From Haloechinothrix sp033042135 (GTDB lineage: Bacteria > Actinomycetota > Actinomycetes > Mycobacteriales > Pseudonocardiaceae): a stretch of 64,000 bases of DNA. Position 1 is the stretch's first letter. Each line of letters opens with the position of its first letter. Shown piece after piece: positions 8,279 to 16,397 of the stretch. The position numbers and the translations under genes are program-made. Where the stretch lies: contig NZ_WBXM01000010.1 of NCBI RefSeq assembly GCF_033042135.1, positions 62,001 through 126,000 on the forward strand, read 5' to 3'. The notes under the pieces were generated by a model, which was not told the DNA's origin, did no database searches, and was given only the letters and a program-made list of their open reading frames with translations.

Positions 8279-8331
8279 GAGCCGAAGGGGTCCTCGGGTG
8301 CACATCATGTACCGAAGGGGCCCTTCGGCTC
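8279..8331. repeat. 53-bp nested palindrome, copy 2 of 4
   Basis: Same outer arms GAGCCGAAGG / CCTTCGGCTC; here the arms extend three bases further outward (GGT...ACC, 8276-8334). It lies 11 bp beyond the stop codon of the minus-strand hydrolase that ends at 8343. Confidence 0.9.
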
Positions 8332-8342
8332 ACCACCCCCAC

Positions 8343-9275
8343 CTACGGGATGAGGTCGTTGAGGTGGTCGGCGACTTCGCGCGGGCGCTCGTAGGTGAGC
8401 ATGTGTCCCGCACCCGGGTAGAGGATGTAGTCGGTTCCCGGCAGCTGGTCGGCGATAGCTTGGGCGTGTGTCACCGGACACAGCCGGTCCCGTTCCCCTG
8501 CCAGCACCACGGTGCGGATGTCGCGCAGCGCGCACAGCGCGACCCTGCGGTCGTGCGACCGGATCGACTCCCGGAAACCGGCGATGCTCGCCGGGTGCGC
8601 GCGCAGCGCTTGTCGGGTCACGTCGACAACGTCACGCTGCCTGGCTCGCTTGCCGAACACCAGCCAGCGGGTAATCGGGCTGAGCAGTTTCGGGTCGCCG
8701 GGGAGCACGTCCTTGCGACGCTTCTCAAGCAGGGTCTGCAACACCCTCTCGCCCCGGGTGACGCCGCGTGCCGCCATGCCGGGCAACCCCAACGTCAGGC
8801 GGTCCATCTCGCCGGAGGAGGTAGCCACGAACGCGGCCCCGGACACCCGCTCGGCGACCAGCTCGGGATACCGCTCGGCGAGCGCCATGATCGTCATGCC
8901 GCCCATCGAGTGTCCGGCCAGGACGAGCCTGCCCCGCGACGCGCGGTCGGCGATCAGCTCCGCGAGGTCGTCGGCGAGCTGCGCGATCGTCGCCGTGCCG
9001 ACAGCCGCGGGCGCCGAGGCACCGTGCCCCCTGTGGTCGTACCGCAACACCCGCACACCCCGGGTGAGCCGCTCCACCACCGGGTCCCAGCAGGTGTTGT
9101 CCTGGGTCCAACCGTGGACCTGCACGAGCGTGACCTCGGCATCAACCGGGCCGGAGTCGCGTACGTGCAGCGCGGTGCCGTCGCTGGTGACGAAGCGGTG
9201 GCGGGCACTGGGATCCCAGGGCGAGGGGGCGCGCCCCGCGAGCGCCCGCTCGGGCGGCTGTTCCAGCACGCTCAC
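8343..9275 (-). CDS. Alpha/beta-fold hydrolase, partner of the diiron oxygenase
   Basis: 310 residues. Motifs: HGWTQDNTCWDPV, YDHRGHGAS, nucleophile elbow AGHSMGGMT, Asp in LAGERDRLCPV and His in PGAGHMLTYERP, a complete triad. The GTG start at 9275 overlaps the TGA of the upstream diiron oxygenase (9272-9274) by four bases, so the two are translationally coupled and probably work on the same compound. Start within the longer open frame (9317) is unlikely given this overlap. Substrate unknown. Confidence 0.88.
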   Translation of the reverse strand: MSVLEQPPERALAGRAPSPWDPSARHRFVTSDGTALHVRDSGPVDAEVTLVQVHGWTQDNTCWDPVVERLTRGVRVLRYDHRGHGASAPAAVGTATIAQLADDLAELIADRASRGRLVLAGHSMGGMTIMALAERYPELVAERVSGAAFVATSSGEMDRLTLGLPGMAARGVTRGERVLQTLLEKRRKDVLPGDPKLLSPITRWLVFGKRARQRDVVDVTRQALRAHPASIAGFRESIRSHDRRVALCALRDIRTVVLAGERDRLCPVTHAQAIADQLPGTDYILYPGAGHMLTYERPREVADHLNDLIP

Positions 9276-10189
9276 GCCTTGCTCCCGCTGTCGCTGAGCA
9301 GGAAGGACTTGCGCCACCAGTACATCCCCGGGGCACCGACCAGCCCGTTCTCCTGCAGGAACGGCATGATCTTCTCACCGGAATACCGGATGGTTTCCTG
9401 GAAGTGCGGGTTCCGCAGCGCAACCTTGTGCCCCTCGGCGGGATCGATACCCACCGCGGAGTACACCCGGGGATTGATCAGGCTCCGCGTGATGTGGAAG
9501 GACACGAACGCGATGAGGAAGCGCTGATAGGCAAGTTCGGCCTTGCGGAGCTTCGGCATGCCGCGAGTGACCTCTTCCCGGGCGAACGTGACGTGCCTGG
9601 CTTCCTCCAGCACGTGGATGCGGTTGACCATGCGCATCAGCGGCTGGATGTTCGGGTCGTTCATCTGCTCGCGCTGCAGCCGGTCGAGGATCTCCTCGGC
9701 GACCAGGATCGCGCCGTACAGCGCGGGACCGTAACCCACGACCGGCAGCACCTTGCCAAGCTCGTGACGCCAGCGCACCGGCCCGTACGCGGGCACACCG
9801 ACGCGGCCGGCGAGCCGCGCGAACATGGTCGAGTGCCTGCACTCATCGGCGATCTCGGTGAGCATGTACTGCGCGCGGCTCGTGGTGGGGTCCGCGTCGT
9901 TGACCTCCTTGAGCAGCATCTGCATCAGCAGCACTTCGAACCAGATGCCGTTGGTGGCCACGCTGACGCCCTCGTGCTTGGTCAGCTCGATACGCTGCTG
10001 CTGAGACAGGCGGTCCCACAGGTAGGTCCCGTAGAGCGATACCCGGTGCTCGGGGATATACGGCTTGCCCTCGTCCAGCGGTGCGTCCCAGTCGATGTCC
10101 ACGTCCGGGTCGTAGAACTTGCTGGCCGAGGATCTCAGCAACCGTTCCGGCGTCTTTTCCCGGTCATCCGCCTTCAGCGCCCGCGTCAT
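9272..10189 (-). CDS. AurF-like diiron oxygenase
   Basis: 305 residues. Matches the AurF/p-aminobenzoate N-oxygenase family (PF11583): a helical ferritin-type core with E-rich metal motifs, including LTEIADECRHSTMFAR, LVAEEILDRLQRE and HVLEEARHVTFAREE, which supply the Glu/His ligands of a non-heme diiron centre. Family members oxidise amines or C-H bonds with O2. Start ATG 10189 has GAAAGGCGG upstream; GTG 10225 is an alternative. First gene of a two-gene unit with the alpha/beta hydrolase and divergent from a TetR gene at 10268. Substrate unknown. Confidence 0.88.
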   Translation of the reverse strand: MTRALKADDREKTPERLLRSSASKFYDPDVDIDWDAPLDEGKPYIPEHRVSLYGTYLWDRLSQQQRIELTKHEGVSVATNGIWFEVLLMQMLLKEVNDADPTTSRAQYMLTEIADECRHSTMFARLAGRVGVPAYGPVRWRHELGKVLPVVGYGPALYGAILVAEEILDRLQREQMNDPNIQPLMRMVNRIHVLEEARHVTFAREEVTRGMPKLRKAELAYQRFLIAFVSFHITRSLINPRVYSAVGIDPAEGHKVALRNPHFQETIRYSGEKIMPFLQENGLVGAPGMYWWRKSFLLSDSGSKA

Positions 10190-10235
10190 TGCCAGACCGC
10201 CTTTCTTCCCCACAAACAGATTCACCCGCTAGCAT

Positions 10236-10256
10236 GTAACCTGCAGTAACGGTTAC
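10236..10256. promoter_or_regulatory. GTAAC/GTTAC half-sites between oxygenase and TetR genes
   Basis: GTAACGGTTAC (10246-10256) is a perfect 11-bp palindrome; a third half-site GTAAC is at 10236-10240. Located in the 78-bp divergent gap between the AurF-like gene and its neighbouring TetR gene, hence a candidate operator. Confidence 0.5.
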
Positions 10257-10267
10257 CTCTTGGTAGC

Positions 10268-11038
10268 ATGACCACCATGCCGGACGATGTCAAGCGCAAC
10301 CGCAAGCAGCCCAGCAAGCAGGCCAGGTCAGAGGGAGACGCACGGCGAGATCGGTGGAAGAAGCACCGAATCGAGCGACGGGCCGAGTTCGTCGAGGCCG
10401 CGTTACGCGCGCTGGACAAGCACGGCCCGGAGTTCGGCATGGAGGACGTCGCCACCGAGGCCGGGGTGACCAAGCCGGTGCTCTACCGGCACTTCACCGA
10501 CAAAGCCGATCTGTATGTCGCACTCGGCCAGCACGGCACCAAGATCCTGTTCAACCGGCTGATGCCCGCGCTCAACGAGGAGCTGGCTCCTCTCCCGCGC
10601 ATCCGCTCGGTGATCGACGCTTTCTTCACCACGATCGAGGAGTACCCGAACCTGTACCGCTTGCTGGCTCGGCCGGCCCACACCGTCGAGCGCGCCCCCG
10701 ATTCCGACATCGTCGGGGAAGACAAGGAAGTCATCGCCACCGCCGTCACGGCATTGCTCGGCGACTACATGCGCACCTTCGGGCTCGATTCCGGCGCGGC
10801 CGAACCCTGGGCGTACGGTGTCGTCGGCCTTGTGCAGAACACCGGCGAGTGGTGGCTGGAGCGGCGCTCCATGGGCAAGGACAGCGTCGTCGAGTACACC
10901 ACGCAGATCATCTGGGCGGCGATCGACGGAATCCTGCGCCAGCAGGGCGTGATCATCGACCCGAATCGCCCCCTCGAAGTCAACAAGGTGATCCAGTTCA
11001 CCCGGCAATCGCAGCACCAGGACGAGGCGGCCGAGTAA
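10268..11038 (+). CDS. TetR/AcrR family regulator, divergent from the diiron oxygenase
   Basis: 256 residues. A basic 35-residue tail precedes the TetR domain (AEFVEAALRALDKHG, then GVTKPVLYRHFTDKADLYVAL). The C-terminal domain resembles the lipid/acyl-ligand TetR proteins of actinobacteria (TetR_C-like WAYGVVGLVQNTGEWWLERRSM). It likely represses the divergent oxygenase-hydrolase pair through the palindromic half-sites in the 78-bp gap. ATG 10268 lies at the end of the gap; ATG 10277 is also possible. Confidence 0.9.
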   Translation: MTTMPDDVKRNRKQPSKQARSEGDARRDRWKKHRIERRAEFVEAALRALDKHGPEFGMEDVATEAGVTKPVLYRHFTDKADLYVALGQHGTKILFNRLMPALNEELAPLPRIRSVIDAFFTTIEEYPNLYRLLARPAHTVERAPDSDIVGEDKEVIATAVTALLGDYMRTFGLDSGAAEPWAYGVVGLVQNTGEWWLERRSMGKDSVVEYTTQIIWAAIDGILRQQGVIIDPNRPLEVNKVIQFTRQSQHQDEAAE

Positions 11039-11124
11039 CCGGCGCATCCGAAGGCCCGTCACCGGGACCGAACGCCCGGCGGCGCAGGCAGAGATCGGTA
11101 ACGGTGGAAAGGAGCAGCAGCCAT

Positions 11125-11466
11125 ATGAGCGAGCACGACCACGACGAGGACGCCTACGTCGGGCGGGCGAGCCTGCGCCTACACGGGGAGGAGGAGACCA
11201 CGGTCTCCGTGGATGTCCGGCTACGCGGTCACTTCCAGCCGATCGACGGCTACTACCGGTGGTACGGGCGCATCGCGGCCAACGACGAGCTGGACGCCGC
11301 CGCGGGCGGTAAGAAGAAGAAGGTCACCATCACCACCAGCCAGGGTGAAGCCTCCGGTGAGATCTCCGACCCGGATCCGTGGAACCGTTACCGGATCACC
11401 GGCACGAGCACGCCCCCGTTCTCGGTGGTGACCTCGCTCGCCGAGATCGAAGGCGCGCAGCACTGA
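11125..11466 (+). CDS. DUF4873 protein
   Basis: 113 residues, cytoplasmic. After an acidic start (MSEHDHDEDAY) it shows the DUF4873 pattern VGRASLRLHGEE, VDVRLRGHFQPIDGYYRWYGRI and DPWNRYRITGTSTPPF. This domain also occurs fused to flavin monooxygenases in actinobacteria; its role is unknown. ATG 11125 has AAAGGAG upstream. It follows the TetR gene on the same strand by 86 bp and may be cotranscribed. A strong hairpin follows its stop. Confidence 0.85.
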   Translation: MSEHDHDEDAYVGRASLRLHGEEETTVSVDVRLRGHFQPIDGYYRWYGRIAANDELDAAAGGKKKKVTITTSQGEASGEISDPDPWNRYRITGTSTPPFSVVTSLAEIEGAQH

Positions 11467-11477
11467 CGCACCCGCGA

Positions 11478-11525
11478 GCCGGAGAACCCCGTGCCCCTAA
11501 GCGGTCAAGCAGCGGGGTCTCCGGC
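11478..11525. terminator. Bidirectional terminator between DUF4873 and DUF3107 genes
   Basis: GCCGGAGA-A-CCCCG (from 11478) pairs with CGGGGTCTCCGGC (to 11525): a 13-bp stem with one bulged A and a loop of about 20 nt, lying between two convergent stop codons (11466 and 11538). Confidence 0.75.
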
Positions 11526-11537
11526 CCGGTTCAGCGG

Positions 11538-11768
11538 CTAGGTGTCTCCCACGAAGCCGACCCGGCGCGCTTCGGCCGGGGTGAGCTCGACGTACGCGAG
11601 TTTGGTCACCGGGACCACCACGGTGCGTCCCTTGTCGTCGGTGAGTCGCAACAGGCCGTCGTCCGAGCGGAGAGCCTCGGAGATCAGCTTGTCCACCTCG
11701 TCCTGCGACTTGTTACTCGACAGCACCAGTTCACGGGATGCTTCCTGAATGCCGATCTTGATCTCCAC
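11538..11768 (-). CDS. DUF3107 protein (Rv3208A / TB9.4 type)
   Basis: 76 residues. Small acidic protein matching the whole DUF3107 family (EIKIGIQEASRELVLSS, then KGRTVVVPVTKLAYVELT). Conserved across actinobacteria next to the TetR and RhlE genes; function unknown. GTG 11768 is preceded by AGGAGG at seven bases, so translation should be strong. It belongs to the syntenic Rv3205c-Rv3212 block. Confidence 0.92.
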   Translation of the reverse strand: MEIKIGIQEASRELVLSSNKSQDEVDKLISEALRSDDGLLRLTDDKGRTVVVPVTKLAYVELTPAEARRVGFVGDT

Positions 11769-11880
11769 GCATGCCCTCCTGCACTGCGAGTATGACGGTG
11801 CGCTTGCTGTCGTCTCAGGCTATCCCAGCCTGCACCGGCGCGAGCACCGACGGTGAGTACCCCCACCCCCGGGGACGCCG

Positions 11881-12564
11881 TCAGCCGAGGCCGAGCGACC
11901 GCATCCGCTTCCCGTGGCTCTGCTGCAACCGCCGGAACAGCCCGGCGATACCGGACAGGTCACCGGAGCCTGCCACGATGAGTTTGGCCAGTCCGTCCCG
12001 CTCGGCTACCACGTACTGCGCCTGGGTGGTCGCCTCCCCGAGCAGCCGCCGCCCCCACAACGTGAGCTTGTCCCGGAGCACCGCGTCGTTCTCGACGGCG
12101 GTTCCCACCTCACGTTTGGCGAACGCGGAGTGGCCGGTGTCGTCGAGCACGCGAAGCACCAGGTCGCACGTGTCCGCATCGAGCCAGTGCGCGATCTCGC
12201 GGTAGAGGTCGGCAGCCAACCCATCCCCGACGTATGCTTTGACCAGCGACTCCAGCCACGACTTGGGGGCGGTGGAGACGTGGAAGGCCTCGAAGTGGGT
12301 CACGAACGGCCGCATCGCCTCCTCGACCGCGACATCGTGTTCGGCGAGGTAGTCGGCGAGTATCCGGTAGTGGCCGATCTCGGCCGCCGCCATCTCGGCA
12401 AGGGCGGCGCGCCCGCGCAGGTCAGGAGCCTGCCGGGCGTCCTCGGCCATCCGGTCGAAGGCGGACAGCTCGCCGTAGGCCAGCACGCCGAGCAGATCCA
12501 CGACGCCCTCGCTGAGGCGCGTCGCTACCGGCGCGCCCGCGACCTCTTCTCGCTCCTCGGACAC
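11881..12564 (-). CDS. Ferritin-like fold protein (MiaE-2 type, Rv3210c-like)
   Basis: About 227 residues. A four-helix ferritin-like domain (PF13794 type) with YGELSAFDRMAEDA, MAAAEIGHYRILADYL and DDTGHSAFAKREV, which place Glu and His residues as in diiron proteins. Function in actinobacteria not established; the name comes from similarity to the tRNA hydroxylase MiaE. Start GTG 12564 is chosen because TAGGGT (12572-12577) ends 7 nt upstream with no ribosome binding site; GTG 12573 is possible. It is divergent from the RhlE helicase, as in M. tuberculosis. Confidence 0.85.
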   Translation of the reverse strand: MSEEREEVAGAPVATRLSEGVVDLLGVLAYGELSAFDRMAEDARQAPDLRGRAALAEMAAAEIGHYRILADYLAEHDVAVEEAMRPFVTHFEAFHVSTAPKSWLESLVKAYVGDGLAADLYREIAHWLDADTCDLVLRVLDDTGHSAFAKREVGTAVENDAVLRDKLTLWGRRLLGEATTQAQYVVAERDGLAKLIVAGSGDLSGIAGLFRRLQQSHGKRMRSLGLG

Positions 12565-12571
12565 ACCGAAC

Positions 12572-12577
12572 ACCCTA
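12572..12577 (-). promoter_or_regulatory. Putative -10 box (TAGGGT) of a leaderless transcript
   Basis: TAGGGT ends 7 nt before GTG 12564, inside the same CCAACCGCTAG context as the element at 2550-2555. Confidence 0.45.
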
Positions 12578-13036
12578 GCGGTTGGTCCGCCCGCCCTCGG
12601 GCGGACGGGGCCTCCCGATAGGGAGGTCGCGGCTGCCGGAACACCATCCGGCGGGCGGACCAGAGCAGGGAACACACCGTCTACGCACCGCTGCCTGTGA
12701 ACTCGACGGCGACGGGGTACACTCCATAGCGATTGTGAGAACGAGCATCGCCCTAACACGGAACCGCGGCCCTGCGCCTATGCTGGGGGATGGCGCCGTG
12801 TCGCCGCGGGCGCGGGTGCGCTGCGGTGGAACCGTACGGCGATGCACAACGTATGGTGCGTGCACATCCAGGGGATTTCCCCGCCCGGCGAGCAGCACCG
12901 CCCGACATTCCGCGACGGTGGGATGGGTCACGGGCGAGATGTGGCAGTGGTACTCCACGGTATTCCGCGGGTGCAACCGGCCAGGGTTGCGATTGTGCGC
13001 GCTGGAACGAGAGAGGCGATCGCACTGACCGCGACA
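12578..13036. other. 459-bp gene-free region upstream of the helicase, with nested inverted repeats
   Basis: No credible gene. Three compact hairpins lie in a row: 12585-12606 (9-bp stem, loop CCCT), 12611-12626 (CCTCCC-GATA-GGGAGG) and 12635-12652 (GCCGGA-N6-TCCGGC). GGTCCGCCCG (12584-12593) can pair either with CGGGCGGAC (12598-12606) or with CGGGCGGACC (12652-12661), so two mutually exclusive folds exist. Long structured leaders are common before DEAD-box helicase genes, but the transcription start here is unknown; the repeats could equally be DNA operators. TACACT at 12718-12723 is a possible -10 for the helicase. Confidence 0.5.
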
Positions 13037-14710
13037 ATGAACAATACACCTGACCCTCATACCCCGGAACACAGCACATCCGGCGCTGCCGAACCCGACC
13101 CGGCACCGTCGCTCGAGGCGAGCACCGAGAGCACCGAGGACGCTGTCGAAGCACCGACGTTCGCCGAGCTCGGTGTCTCCCCCGAGCTCGTCAAGGCACT
13201 GTCCGAAACCGGCATCGAGCGCACCTTCGCGATCCAGCAGCTGGCGCTGCCGCTGGCGCTTCGCGGCGAGGATGTGATCGGGCAAGCGCGCACCGGCATG
13301 GGCAAGACCCTCGCCTACGGCGTGCCGGTTCTCGAGCAGCTGGAGCTGCCCGGCGACGGGACCCCGCGGGCCCTGGTCGTCGTCCCAACCCGCGAGCTGT
13401 GCCTGCAGGTCACCCACGATCTCACCGAGGCGGGCAAGTATCACGACGTCCGCACGCTGGCGATCTACGGCGGTAGGCCGTACGAACCACAAATCGAGGC
13501 GCTCCGCGAGGGCGTGGACATCGTGGTCGGCACCCCCGGCAGGCTGCTCGACCTCGCCGAGCAGCGCCACCTGGTGCTGGGCAAGCTGTCCTGTCTAGTA
13601 CTCGACGAAGCCGACGAGATGCTCGATCTCGGGTTCCTCCCCGACATCGAACGCATCCTGACCATGGTGCCCGAGAAGCGGCAGACGATGCTGTTCTCGG
13701 CGACGATGCCGGATCCGATCATCACGCTGGCCCGCACGTTCCTTGACAAGCCCACCCACATTCACGCCGAGCAGGGTGAGACGGCTGCGGTGCACGAGCG
13801 GACCAAGCAGTTCGTCTACCGCGCCCACGCGCTGGACAAGCCGGAGCTCGTCGCCCGCGTGCTGCAGGCGGAGGGCCGCGGCCTGACCATGCTGTTCACC
13901 AGGACGAAGCGTACCGCGCAGAAGGTGGCCGACGACCTGTCGGAACGTGGCTTCGCCGCGGCGGCCGTGCACGGTGACCTCGGACAGGGCGCCAGGGAGC
14001 AGGCGCTGCGCGCGTTCCGTTCCGGCAAGGTGGATGTGCTGGTCGCCACCGATGTCGCGGCACGCGGCATCGACGTGGACGACGTGACCCACGTAATCAA
14101 CTACCAGACCCCGGACGACGACAAGACCTACGTCCACCGGATCGGGCGCACCGGCCGGGCAGGCAAGACGGGCGTGGCCATCACGCTGGTCGACTGGGAC
14201 GAGGAAACCCGCTGGAAGCTGATCTCCGACACGCTCGGTCTCGGTATCCCACAGGCGCAGGAGACCTACTCCACCTCCCCTCACCTGTACGCCGAGCTCG
14301 GGATCCCTTCCGATGCCACGGGGAGGTTGCCGCTGTCGGCCCGTCACCGTGCGGGTCTGGGAGCCGAGTACTCCGACGACGACGGGCGCTCCCCCGGCGC
14401 AGGCAAGCGTGCCGACGGCGGGCGCGGGCGTCGGCGCGGCAGGGGCGGTGGACGCTCGGCGGGCTCGGCCACGACGGAGCAACGTGACCAGGCCACCGGC
14501 TCGGCGGATGACGGTTCGTCGCGGCGGCGGCGCCGCACACGGAGCGGATCCCGGAACGGTGGCGGTGCGGCGAGCGCCCAGTCCACGTCACGGGACCGCG
14601 CCGAAGGTCACTCCTCGGCGGCGGGGAGCAGGCGGAGGCGTCGCCGCACGCGGAGCGGGCAAGACAACGCGGCACCGTCGACACGATCGACCGGGTCCAC
14701 CACGGAGTAG
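13037..14710 (+). CDS. rhlE: DEAD-box ATP-dependent RNA helicase
   Basis: 557 residues. Full helicase motif set: Q motif region (FAELGVSPELVKALSETG, AIQQ), motif I ARTGMGKT, PTREL, motif II DEAD, motif III SAT, and the C-terminal domain with ARGIDVDDV and HRIGRTGRAG. The last 110 residues are Arg/Gly/Ser-rich with clusters RGRRRGRGGGR and RRRRRTRSG, a flexible RNA-binding tail. Role: RNA unwinding in ribosome assembly or RNA decay, often cold-induced. ATG 13037 begins MNNTPDP; the in-frame extension upstream reads like noncoding leader. Orthologous position to Rv3211. Confidence 0.93.
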   Translation: MNNTPDPHTPEHSTSGAAEPDPAPSLEASTESTEDAVEAPTFAELGVSPELVKALSETGIERTFAIQQLALPLALRGEDVIGQARTGMGKTLAYGVPVLEQLELPGDGTPRALVVVPTRELCLQVTHDLTEAGKYHDVRTLAIYGGRPYEPQIEALREGVDIVVGTPGRLLDLAEQRHLVLGKLSCLVLDEADEMLDLGFLPDIERILTMVPEKRQTMLFSATMPDPIITLARTFLDKPTHIHAEQGETAAVHERTKQFVYRAHALDKPELVARVLQAEGRGLTMLFTRTKRTAQKVADDLSERGFAAAAVHGDLGQGAREQALRAFRSGKVDVLVATDVAARGIDVDDVTHVINYQTPDDDKTYVHRIGRTGRAGKTGVAITLVDWDEETRWKLISDTLGLGIPQAQETYSTSPHLYAELGIPSDATGRLPLSARHRAGLGAEYSDDDGRSPGAGKRADGGRGRRRGRGGGRSAGSATTEQRDQATGSADDGSSRRRRRTRSGSRNGGGAASAQSTSRDRAEGHSSAAGSRRRRRRTRSGQDNAAPSTRSTGSTTE

Positions 14711-14712
14711 CG

Positions 14713-15963
14713 GTGGCACGACCGCGCTCGCGCCGCTCCCCTTGGACCCGGCCGCGGGACAGGGTGGCCGCCGTGGCCGTTGCCGTGCTGGCCGCTGCCG
14801 CGGCGGGCGTGGTGTGGATCACCAGCGACAGCGCCGCGACGGAGCAACGCACCGCCACCGAACCAGCCCCGTCGCTGGAGGAGCCGGAAGCCGTTCCGGA
14901 TTCGTTCACCGAGCTATGGAACGCATCGAGCGGAGCCACAGTCGAACCGGTGGCCGTGGGTGGCACCGCCATCACCGCAGGTGACGGTGTCGTGGTCGGC
15001 CGCGACGCGCGGACAGGGGAACACCGCTGGAGCTACCGGCGCGACCTGGCGCTGTGTTCGGTGATCGCGGTCGACGGCGAGGTCACCGCCGCCTACCGCA
15101 AGGGTGAGCACTGCAGCGAGGTCACGCAGCTCGACGGGCGGACGGGGAACAGGACCGCGCAGCGCACCGGCGAAGCCGACAGTGAGATCCGGCTGCTCAG
15201 CGACGGTTCCCATCTGGTCGCCGCGGGACCCACGCTGTTGAACGCGTGGTCGCAGGATCTGGTGCGCACCATGGAGTACGGCGACGTTCCCGCCCCTGCC
15301 CATCCCGGAAGGCAGCCGCGCCCGGACTGCCGCTACGGCTCGGTCGCCGTCGCTGCAGGCCAAGTGGGCGTCGTGGAGCGGTGTCCCGAGGACGATGCGG
15401 AGCGCCTCACGCTGGTCGCCACCACTCATCAGGTGGACGACGAACTGCGCAGCGAGGAACCGGACGTGCTGTTCAGCGAGCTCCTCGACGGCGAGTCGGC
15501 CCAGGTGGTCGCGCTGTCGGCTGCCGAGGCAGGCTGGACGGCCGTCGCCGTCGGCGAGCACCAGCGGTTGGTGGTGTACACCCCAGACGGCGAGCGGCAC
15601 GCCGAGTACGAGCTGGAACTGCCGGAAGGCGATCTGGCGGGCGATCCGCACGGTATGGCGGCGGCGACGGCTCGCACGGAGGCAGGCGTGTACTGGTTCA
15701 CCGGCTCGGGCACCATCGCGCTGACCGAGCACGAGCTCGAGCCACGCTGGACACTGCCGGGCACGCTCGGCACGGGCACCACGTTCGCCGGTGAGCTGCT
15801 GGTACCCATCGAGGGGGGACTCGCGGTGATCGACGAGGAGACCGGCGAGGCCACCCGCACGATCAACGTCGACAGGGGCGCCTACGCCGGCCCCGTCCGG
15901 TTGGCCGCGACCGGACCGGTGTTGCTCGAGCAACGCGGGGACGAGCTGGTCGCGCTGCGCTAG
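14713..15963 (+). CDS. Membrane-anchored beta-propeller (PQQ-like) protein, Rv3212 type
   Basis: 416 residues. A very basic start (MARPRSRRSPWTRPRDR) and one membrane segment (VAAVAVAVLAAAAAGVVWI, residues about 18-36) precede an extracytoplasmic domain with repeated blade-like units such as DGVVVGRDARTGEHRW and VYTPDGERHAEYELEL, the PQQ/WD-like beta-propeller pattern. GTG 14713 is two bases after the helicase stop, so both are one operon, as with Rv3211-Rv3212. Function unknown; probably an envelope scaffold. Confidence 0.85.
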   Translation: MARPRSRRSPWTRPRDRVAAVAVAVLAAAAAGVVWITSDSAATEQRTATEPAPSLEEPEAVPDSFTELWNASSGATVEPVAVGGTAITAGDGVVVGRDARTGEHRWSYRRDLALCSVIAVDGEVTAAYRKGEHCSEVTQLDGRTGNRTAQRTGEADSEIRLLSDGSHLVAAGPTLLNAWSQDLVRTMEYGDVPAPAHPGRQPRPDCRYGSVAVAAGQVGVVERCPEDDAERLTLVATTHQVDDELRSEEPDVLFSELLDGESAQVVALSAAEAGWTAVAVGEHQRLVVYTPDGERHAEYELELPEGDLAGDPHGMAAATARTEAGVYWFTGSGTIALTEHELEPRWTLPGTLGTGTTFAGELLVPIEGGLAVIDEETGEATRTINVDRGAYAGPVRLAATGPVLLEQRGDELVALR

Positions 15964-15977
15964 GCGTCGTGACGCCT
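15962..15977 (+). terminator. Short hairpin at the end of the helicase operon
   Basis: AGGCGTCGTGACGCCT overlaps the TAG stop and folds into a 6-bp stem with a CGTG loop. Weak, no T-tract. Confidence 0.35.
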
Positions 15978-16011
15978 GTGCGGGCTGCCACGCACGCGGG
16001 CGGCGAGCACG

Positions 16012-16269
16012 CTAGCCGAACCAGGCCACACCCACGATCAGCGCCACGATCACGATCGATCCCGCGGCGGCCAGCTGGGAACGCGGGCCGTAGGTGTACT
16101 CGGCGAACACCGCCGTCCCCAGCGCGACCAACCCGCCCACCAGGTGCGCCGCCAGCATCGACGGGCGTAGCTGGGACACCCCCGGGGCGAGATCGGCGGC
16201 GTCGACCAGCACGAGCGCGATCCCCAGCAGCAACAACCCGGACGCCAGCGTGCCTGCCACCGCGCGCAA
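16012..16269 (-). CDS. Small integral membrane protein
   Basis: 85 residues, three hydrophobic segments: GTLASGLLLLGIALVLVDAA, MLAAHLVGGLVALGTAVFA and GSIVIVALIVGVAWFG. No family recognised. The best start is TTG 16269, behind GGGGGG at a five-base spacing. The strand and frame are supported by the continuous hydrophobic pattern. It could be coupled to nothing else: the next gene on the strand (MarC) ends 129 bp upstream. Function unknown. Confidence 0.6.
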   Translation of the reverse strand: MRAVAGTLASGLLLLGIALVLVDAADLAPGVSQLRPSMLAAHLVGGLVALGTAVFAEYTYGPRSQLAAAGSIVIVALIVGVAWFG

Positions 16270-16397
16270 CGGTTTCCACCCCCCAGCGCTCGCATCCGGG
16301 ACGTCTCGCCTGTCGAGCTCACCCTAGCCGCACACCGCCCCCGGCTCGACGGACGGGGTTACAGCCGGACGCGGCCGCATCACCGTCGGATCCGCGC

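Noticed and set aside
7718..8331. CRISPR array
   Set aside because: The 53-bp units are 508 bp apart, palindromic over their full length, and no spacers or cas genes are present.
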